27,772 nucleotides of DNA, taken from the NCBI GenBank assembly GCA_025927795.1, contig JAICKT010000006.1, positions 1 through 27,772 of the forward strand. Direction: 5' to 3'. The notes under the pieces were generated by a model. It saw nothing but the letters and a program-made list of their open reading frames with translations, was not told where the DNA came from and searched no databases. The stretch comes from Parafilimonas sp. (GTDB lineage: Bacteria; Bacteroidota; Bacteroidia; Chitinophagales; Chitinophagaceae). Positions 24,085 through 27,772 of the stretch are shown one piece after another (position 1 is the stretch's first letter; each line of letters starts with the position of its first letter). A program made the translations under genes and the position numbers.

Positions 24085-24450
24085 ATCTTTATTGTTTAAG
24101 GTAAAAATGATTTTGGTGTTTTACAACAGCCAGGAACATTATGCAATTAAACCAGTTTAGAATAAAAGGAAAAAGTGACTGAACTTTTGGTTTTACATTA
24201 ATTGTTGGTATCCCGAAAAAAGTGCGGTTGTATAATTTTAGTTTAATAACACGCTGCGATTGTAATGCAGTTGTCATAGAAAATGGATTTTACTTCTAAT
24301 TAAACACTAAACTACGCTAAAAATTGTGCATTGCTCTATAAATTTTTTAAAGCGAATTGATAATTGCGGTTAAATAATCAATCAATATCTCCGGTTGAGA
24401 ATATTCTAAGGTTTAAAATAACAGGTTGTATTTATCAGGAAAAATAATTG
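24085..24450. other. AT-rich non-coding stretch
   Basis: Together with the following hairpin this forms the largest gene-free gap in the window (420 bp). It is very AT-rich. A 62-codon minus-strand frame (24089-24277) has no family likeness and an unlikely composition and was not accepted. A short palindrome AGAATATTCT at 24398-24407 is the only symmetric feature seen. The part near 24085-24130 should hold the response-regulator promoter: TTG, 20 nt, TACCTTAA is a partial match there. Confidence 0.5.
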
Positions 24451-24498
24451 TTGCACAACGTTTCTACTATGTTATCTGCAGCAGAAAACGTTGTGCAA
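24451..24498 (-). terminator. long-stem hairpin after pyrE
   Basis: TTGCACAACGTTT (24451-24463) and AAACGTTGTGCAA (24486-24498) form a perfect 13-bp stem over a 22-nt loop, starting 7 bp after the pyrE stop. On the minus strand the stem is followed by CAATTATTTTTCC, a modest T-rich tail. It is probably the pyrE terminator, though the loop is unusually long for one. Confidence 0.6.
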
Positions 24499-24504
24499 TT
24501 GTTT

Positions 24505-25146
24505 TCATTTTTTAGCAACGGCTTGCCATGTGGCTGGCTCCGTTCGCCAATTAAGCAATAACTGTTCCGTTTCTTCTGAAATAAAACCTTTTTCTTTGGC
24601 AAGCTCAATAAGTGCTGTATAATTGGTTAACGATTCGAATGAAAGATTAACATTCTTAAAAGCTTCTGCGGCAACATCAAAACCATAATTAAAAATAGAA
24701 ACCATGCCTACAACCTCAGCATTTTCTTTACGCAAAACCTCTGCTACATGTAAACTGCTTTGGCCCGTTGATATTAAATCTTCAACTATAATTATTTTTT
24801 TGCCTTCATCAAGAAACCCTTCTATCTGGTTGCCTAAGCCATGGTCTTTTGGTTTTGAACGAACATAAATAAATGGCAATTTTAATTGGTCGGCAGCCAT
24901 TGCTCCCCACGCAATACCTGCAGTGGCAACGCCCGCAACTACGTCTGCTTCTTCAAACTGTTCAAATATTACATTGCATAATTCACTCTTAATAAAATCT
25001 CTTATAAACGGAAATGATAAAGCTTTTCTATTATCGCAGTAAATCGGGCTTTTCCAGCCGCTTGCCCATGTAAAAGGTTCGTACGGATTTAATTTAACGG
25101 CACCCGCTTCTAATAATTTTTCCGCAATAATTTTTTCATACTTCAT
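24505..25146 (-). CDS. pyrE: orotate phosphoribosyltransferase
   Basis: 213 residues, cytosolic, usually a dimer; joins orotate to PRPP to give OMP, the fifth step of de novo pyrimidine synthesis. The PRPP-binding loop IVEDLISTGQSSL is at about 118-130, preceded by GVATAGIAWGAMAA (residues ~71-84) and the catalytic flexible loop YVRSKPKDHGLGNQIEG (94-110) with the conserved Lys, His and Arg. The start region (GAVKLNPYEPFTWASGWKSPIYCDNR) is a typical PyrE orotate site. It is not clustered with other pyr genes here. Divergent from the Nudix gene across a 97-bp gap that lacks a clear TAnnTTTG match. Confidence 0.97.
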   Translation of the reverse strand: MKYEKIIAEKLLEAGAVKLNPYEPFTWASGWKSPIYCDNRKALSFPFIRDFIKSELCNVIFEQFEEADVVAGVATAGIAWGAMAADQLKLPFIYVRSKPKDHGLGNQIEGFLDEGKKIIIVEDLISTGQSSLHVAEVLRKENAEVVGMVSIFNYGFDVAAEAFKNVNLSFESLTNYTALIELAKEKGFISEETEQLLLNWRTEPATWQAVAKK

Positions 25147-25243
25147 GCTGCGAATATAAAAGGCTTGTTTATTTTGATTTGCTGTTTTTGTTCACACTAT
25201 ATTATTTATTTGCTTTGATGTTTACCTTTCAACAAAACACATA

Positions 25244-25657
25244 ATGAAGAAAATAATTGCAGCAGGCGGCTTGGTACTTAATGAAGCTAATGAATTACTG
25301 ATGATATTTCGCAGAAAAAAATGGGACCTTCCAAAAGGTAAATTGGATGAAGGTGAGAGTATTGAAACATGTGCCTTGCGTGAAGTAAAAGAAGAAACAG
25401 GACTGCAAACATTAAAACTTGAAAAGTTTATAAATACAACCTTACATATATATACAGATTTACATTTAAATCAAGATGTAAAAAAAGAAACGCATTGGTT
25501 TAAAATGTATGCGCCAAATAACCAGCCGTTAATACCGCAGTTAATTGAAGGGATTGAAAAAATAGAATGGGTGGATAATAAAAATCTGCATGATAAACTG
25601 CAAAACAGTTATCCTAACATTGTCGAAATTATCGAAGAGTTAAAAAAACTCTCATAA
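25244..25657 (+). CDS. Nudix hydrolase
   Basis: 137 residues. The Nudix box GX5EX7REUXEEXGU is complete at residues 32-54 (GKLDEGE ... REVKEETGL), with the metal-binding Glu47, Glu50 and Glu51. Preceding KKWDLPKG is common to nucleoside-diphosphate-X hydrolases of the MutT/Ap4A type. The C-terminal IEWVDN and LPNIVEIIEEL-like helix complete the fold. The substrate cannot be predicted from the box. Divergent from pyrE; a perfect palindrome follows three bases after the stop. A nucleotide-housecleaning role is likely. Confidence 0.93.
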   Translation: MKKIIAAGGLVLNEANELLMIFRRKKWDLPKGKLDEGESIETCALREVKEETGLQTLKLEKFINTTLHIYTDLHLNQDVKKETHWFKMYAPNNQPLIPQLIEGIEKIEWVDNKNLHDKLQNSYPNIVEIIEELKKLS

Positions 25658-25659
25658 AT

Positions 25660-25692
25660 GACAAAGCTTTTGCAAATTGCAAAAGCTTTGTC
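25660..25692 (+). terminator. 33-nt perfect palindromic hairpin after the Nudix gene
   Basis: GACAAAGCTTTTGCAA (25660-25675), one A, then TTGCAAAAGCTTTGTC (25677-25692): every base pairs around the central A, allowing a stem of about 14 bp with a 5-nt loop. It begins 3 bp after the Nudix stop and there is no T-run on the plus strand. It probably ends or protects the Nudix transcript; a protein-binding operator is an alternative. Confidence 0.6.
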
Positions 25693-25720
25693 GGCACGAT
25701 CAATAAAACCCCCGAACTAA

Positions 25721-25894
25721 TTAAAATTTTAGTAAAGTGGAATCTTTAGGCTTTGTTGTATCACTAGGCACTGTATCTTTTACGATATAACTGTGATTAG
25801 TTGTTGGAACCTGTGCATTAGATGTTCCAAAATTTGATACGGAAATACCAATTATTCCTAAAGCCACTGCTGCTGAAAAGAGTACTTTTTTCAT
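25721..25894 (-). CDS. 57-residue exported peptide
   Basis: Starts at the ATG at 25894; a longer frame reaches upstream to 25951 but its extra 19 residues have no signal-like design. Residues 1-27 are a signal peptide (MKKVLFSAAVALGIIGISV, cleavage near S-N-A-Q). The mature ~30 residues are hydrophilic and rich in Thr, Pro, Ser and Asp (VKDTVPSDTTKPKDST). No Cys and no lipobox. Small secreted peptides of this sort occur in Bacteroidota but no family was recognised. It is convergent with the Nudix gene and divergent from uvrB. Confidence 0.6.
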   Translation of the reverse strand: MKKVLFSAAVALGIIGISVSNFGTSNAQVPTTNHSYIVKDTVPSDTTKPKDSTLLKF

Positions 25895-26134
25895 GGTTAG
25901 ATTTTTAGAGTGAATAATAATGTAGGTTACACTTAGCAACAACTTTGCCACTTTTTATTTTTCAATATAAAAAGTTCTTCCGGGCTGAATTTATGATAGA
26001 TAAAAACGGCAATGTTAGAATATCCAACAATTGCAAATAGCTGATAACTTGCCTGAAACACATTCAGTTTTTGTTTTTTTGTTAAACGAACTATAATAGA
26101 AAAATAAAAATATTTACTTAGTTATCTTAGCAAA

Positions 26135-27772
26135 ATGCCTTTCAAATTAGTTGCGCCTTACAAGCCAAGCGGCGATCAGCCGGAAGCTATCCAACAATTA
26201 ACTGATGGTATTATAAATGGCGAGCATTATCAAACATTGCTTGGTGTTACAGGCAGCGGCAAAACGTTTACCATGGCTAATGTTATTCAAAATGTACAAC
26301 GTCCAACGCTTGTGTTAACACATAATAAAACTTTGGTGGCGCAATTGTATGGCGAGTTCAAACAATTCTTTCCAGATAATGCCGTTGGATATTTTGTTTC
26401 TTATTATGATTACTACCAGCCAGAAGCATACATGCCTGTAAGCGATGTTTACATTGAAAAAGATCTAAGCATTAATGAAGAACTGGATAAGCTGCGCTTA
26501 CAAGCAACAAGCGAATTGCTTACAGGTCGCCGTGATATAATTGTTGTAGCAAGTGTAAGTTGTATTTATGGTATTGGTAATCCAACAGATTTTGAAAATG
26601 GCATTGTGCGTATTGCAAAAGGACAAACCATTTCGCGGCAAGGCTTTTTACATTCGCTTGTAAATAGTTTATACAATAGAACGCAGGTTGAATTTAAACG
26701 CGGAACATTTCGTGTGAAAGGCGATACAATTGATATCAACCTTCCTTACGTTGATTATGGTTATCGCATTACTTTTTTTGGTGATGAAATTGAAGAGATT
26801 GAAACAATAGATATTCACAGCAATAAGCGCATGATGAAAGTGGAGAATGCCGCTATTTTTCCTGCTAACTTATACCTTGCTCCAAAAGATATGCTGCAAA
26901 CAATTTTATACGAGATACAGGATGAAATGCGTTTGCAGGTTGAATATTTTAAAAGCACCGGTAAATTAATTGAAGCGCAACGCTTAAAAGAAAGAGTTGA
27001 GTATGATTTGGAAATGATACGTGAACTAGGGTTTTGTAATGGCATCGAAAATTATTCAAGATTCTTTGATAGAAGACAACCAGGCACAAGACCATTTTGT
27101 TTGCTTGATTATTTTCCAAAAGATTTTTTATGTGTGATTGATGAAAGCCATCAAACTATTCCGCAGGTTGCAGGCATGTACGGCGGTGACAGAAGCCGCA
27201 AATTAATTTTGGTTGAATATGGATTTCGGTTACCAAGTGCTTTAGATAATCGCCCTTTAAATTTTCATGAGTTCGAAAACATGACGGGGCAAACAATTTA
27301 TGTTAGTGCAACGCCCGGCGATTATGAACTGGAAAAATGCGGTGGTATAGTAGTTGAGCAGGTTGTCCGTCCAACAGGTTTATTGGAACCTCCAATTGAA
27401 ATTCGTCCAAGTGTAAATCAGATTGATGATTTACTTGATGAAATTGATAAGCGTGTTACAAAAGGCGATCGCGTTTTAGTTACAACGCTTACTAAACGCA
27501 TGGCAGAAGAAATGGATAAATATTTACAGCGCATTAGCATAAAATCCAAATATATACATAGTGATGTTGATACATTGGAACGAATAGAAATTTTAAGACA
27601 ATTACGTTTAGGTGAAATTGATGTTTTGGTTGGTGTGAATTTATTGCGTGAAGGCTTGGATTTACCTGAAGTTTCATTGGTTGCAATTCTTGATGCCGAT
27701 AAAGAAGGTTTTTTAAGAAATGAAAGATCGCTTACGCAAACGGCTGGTCGTGCTGCGCGTAATGTAGATGGA
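26135..27772 (+). CDS. uvrB: UvrABC system protein B, C-terminus cut off by the window edge
   Basis: 546 codons from the ATG at 26135 remain in frame to the window end, out of a usual ~670, so the C-terminal UVR motif (UvrC contact) and some of domain 3 are missing. UvrB is the damage-verifying helicase of nucleotide-excision repair, loaded by UvrA and paired with UvrC. Walker A GVTGSGKT is at 37-44. The damage-probing beta-hairpin block YYDYYQPEAYMP begins near residue 90, followed by the DVYIEKDLSINEEL region. The DEAD-like box DESH is at 336-339, and motif VI QTAGRAARN is at the visible end. The start KLVAPYKPSGDQPEAI is classic. The 240 bp upstream of uvrB include an AT-rich hairpin (25950-25975) but no convincing promoter. 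Confidence 0.97.
   Translation, partial: MPFKLVAPYKPSGDQPEAIQQLTDGIINGEHYQTLLGVTGSGKTFTMANVIQNVQRPTLVLTHNKTLVAQLYGEFKQFFPDNAVGYFVSYYDYYQPEAYMPVSDVYIEKDLSINEELDKLRLQATSELLTGRRDIIVVASVSCIYGIGNPTDFENGIVRIAKGQTISRQGFLHSLVNSLYNRTQVEFKRGTFRVKGDTIDINLPYVDYGYRITFFGDEIEEIETIDIHSNKRMMKVENAAIFPANLYLAPKDMLQTILYEIQDEMRLQVEYFKSTGKLIEAQRLKERVEYDLEMIRELGFCNGIENYSRFFDRRQPGTRPFCLLDYFPKDFLCVIDESHQTIPQVAGMYGGDRSRKLILVEYGFRLPSALDNRPLNFHEFENMTGQTIYVSATPGDYELEKCGGIVVEQVVRPTGLLEPPIEIRPSVNQIDDLLDEIDKRVTKGDRVLVTTLTKRMAEEMDKYLQRISIKSKYIHSDVDTLERIEILRQLRLGEIDVLVGVNLLREGLDLPEVSLVAILDADKEGFLRNERSLTQTAGRAARNVDG

Noticed and set aside
24089..24277. 62-codon minus-strand frame downstream of nothing and upstream of the response regulator
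   Set aside because: No family likeness, composition typical of AT-rich non-coding DNA, and it occupies the likely promoter region of the response regulator.
25950..25975. 9-bp AT-rich stem ACTTTTTAT/ATAAAAAGT upstream of uvrB
   Set aside because: Entirely A/T pairs but one, no gene upstream on the plus strand to end, likely chance in AT-rich DNA.
1..27772. A hidden defence island, CRISPR array, phage or transposon
   Set aside because: No spaced direct repeats, Cas, transposase, integrase, restriction or toxin-antitoxin genes were recognised; the gene content is housekeeping, envelope and repair.

Overview
The window is AT-rich chromosomal DNA from a member of the Bacteroidota, most likely a Chitinophagaceae-like soil or freshwater bacterium. 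The phylum call rests on several signs: a secreted protein with a type IX secretion (T9SS) sorting tail, SPII lipoproteins, DUF5606 and DUF1835 proteins, starts without Shine-Dalgarno sequences, and two good matches to the Bacteroidota housekeeping promoter (TTG, about 19 nt, TAnnTTTG). The family-level placement is inference. No rRNA, tRNA, CRISPR array, insertion sequence or prophage gene was recognised.

Layout. 1-3716 (minus strand): the 5' part of a surface lipoprotein, class II fumarase (fumC) with its own promoter, a DUF481-like outer-membrane barrel and a YycJ/WalJ-like metallo-beta-lactamase-fold hydrolase. 3828-6559 (plus): DNA ligase D for non-homologous end joining, order phosphoesterase-ligase-polymerase, broken into two reading frames at a run of ten A. 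6613-7962 (minus): a small unknown protein and a secreted BNR/Asp-box protein. 8124-10870 (plus): topoisomerase IV subunit B followed by a DUF1835 protein, probably one operon. 10873-12944 (minus): a UBP-type zinc finger, a frameshifted gene remnant, an MFS transporter and a small lipoprotein. 13146-13904 (plus): an SDR oxidoreductase, convergent with a DUF5009 membrane protein (13914-15095, minus). 15193-17295 (minus): a large ELWxxDGT-repeat secreted protein with a strong terminator. 17546-19982 (plus): DUF5606 protein, a MITE-like palindromic repeat and an M3 oligoendopeptidase. 19985-22822 (minus): a cytosolic PAS-rich histidine kinase and a TfoX-N protein, probably co-transcribed. 23043-24084: an exported barrel-like protein (plus) and a receiver-only response regulator (minus). 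24451-25894: pyrE with a hairpin terminator, a divergent Nudix hydrolase with a near-perfect 33-nt palindrome behind it, and a 57-residue exported peptide. 26135-end (plus): uvrB, cut off by the window edge.

Most genes are ordinary housekeeping or envelope genes. DNA maintenance is well represented (ligD, parE, uvrB, a Nudix enzyme), but these genes are scattered and not one system. I did not find a convincing new multi-gene system. The observations most worth a second look are the ligase D frame break at the A10 tract, with a nearby 7-nt tandem repeat in the same gene; the kinase/TfoX pair with an orphan receiver nearby; the broken small gene touching the zinc-finger gene; and the two intergenic palindromic elements around the DUF5606 gene.
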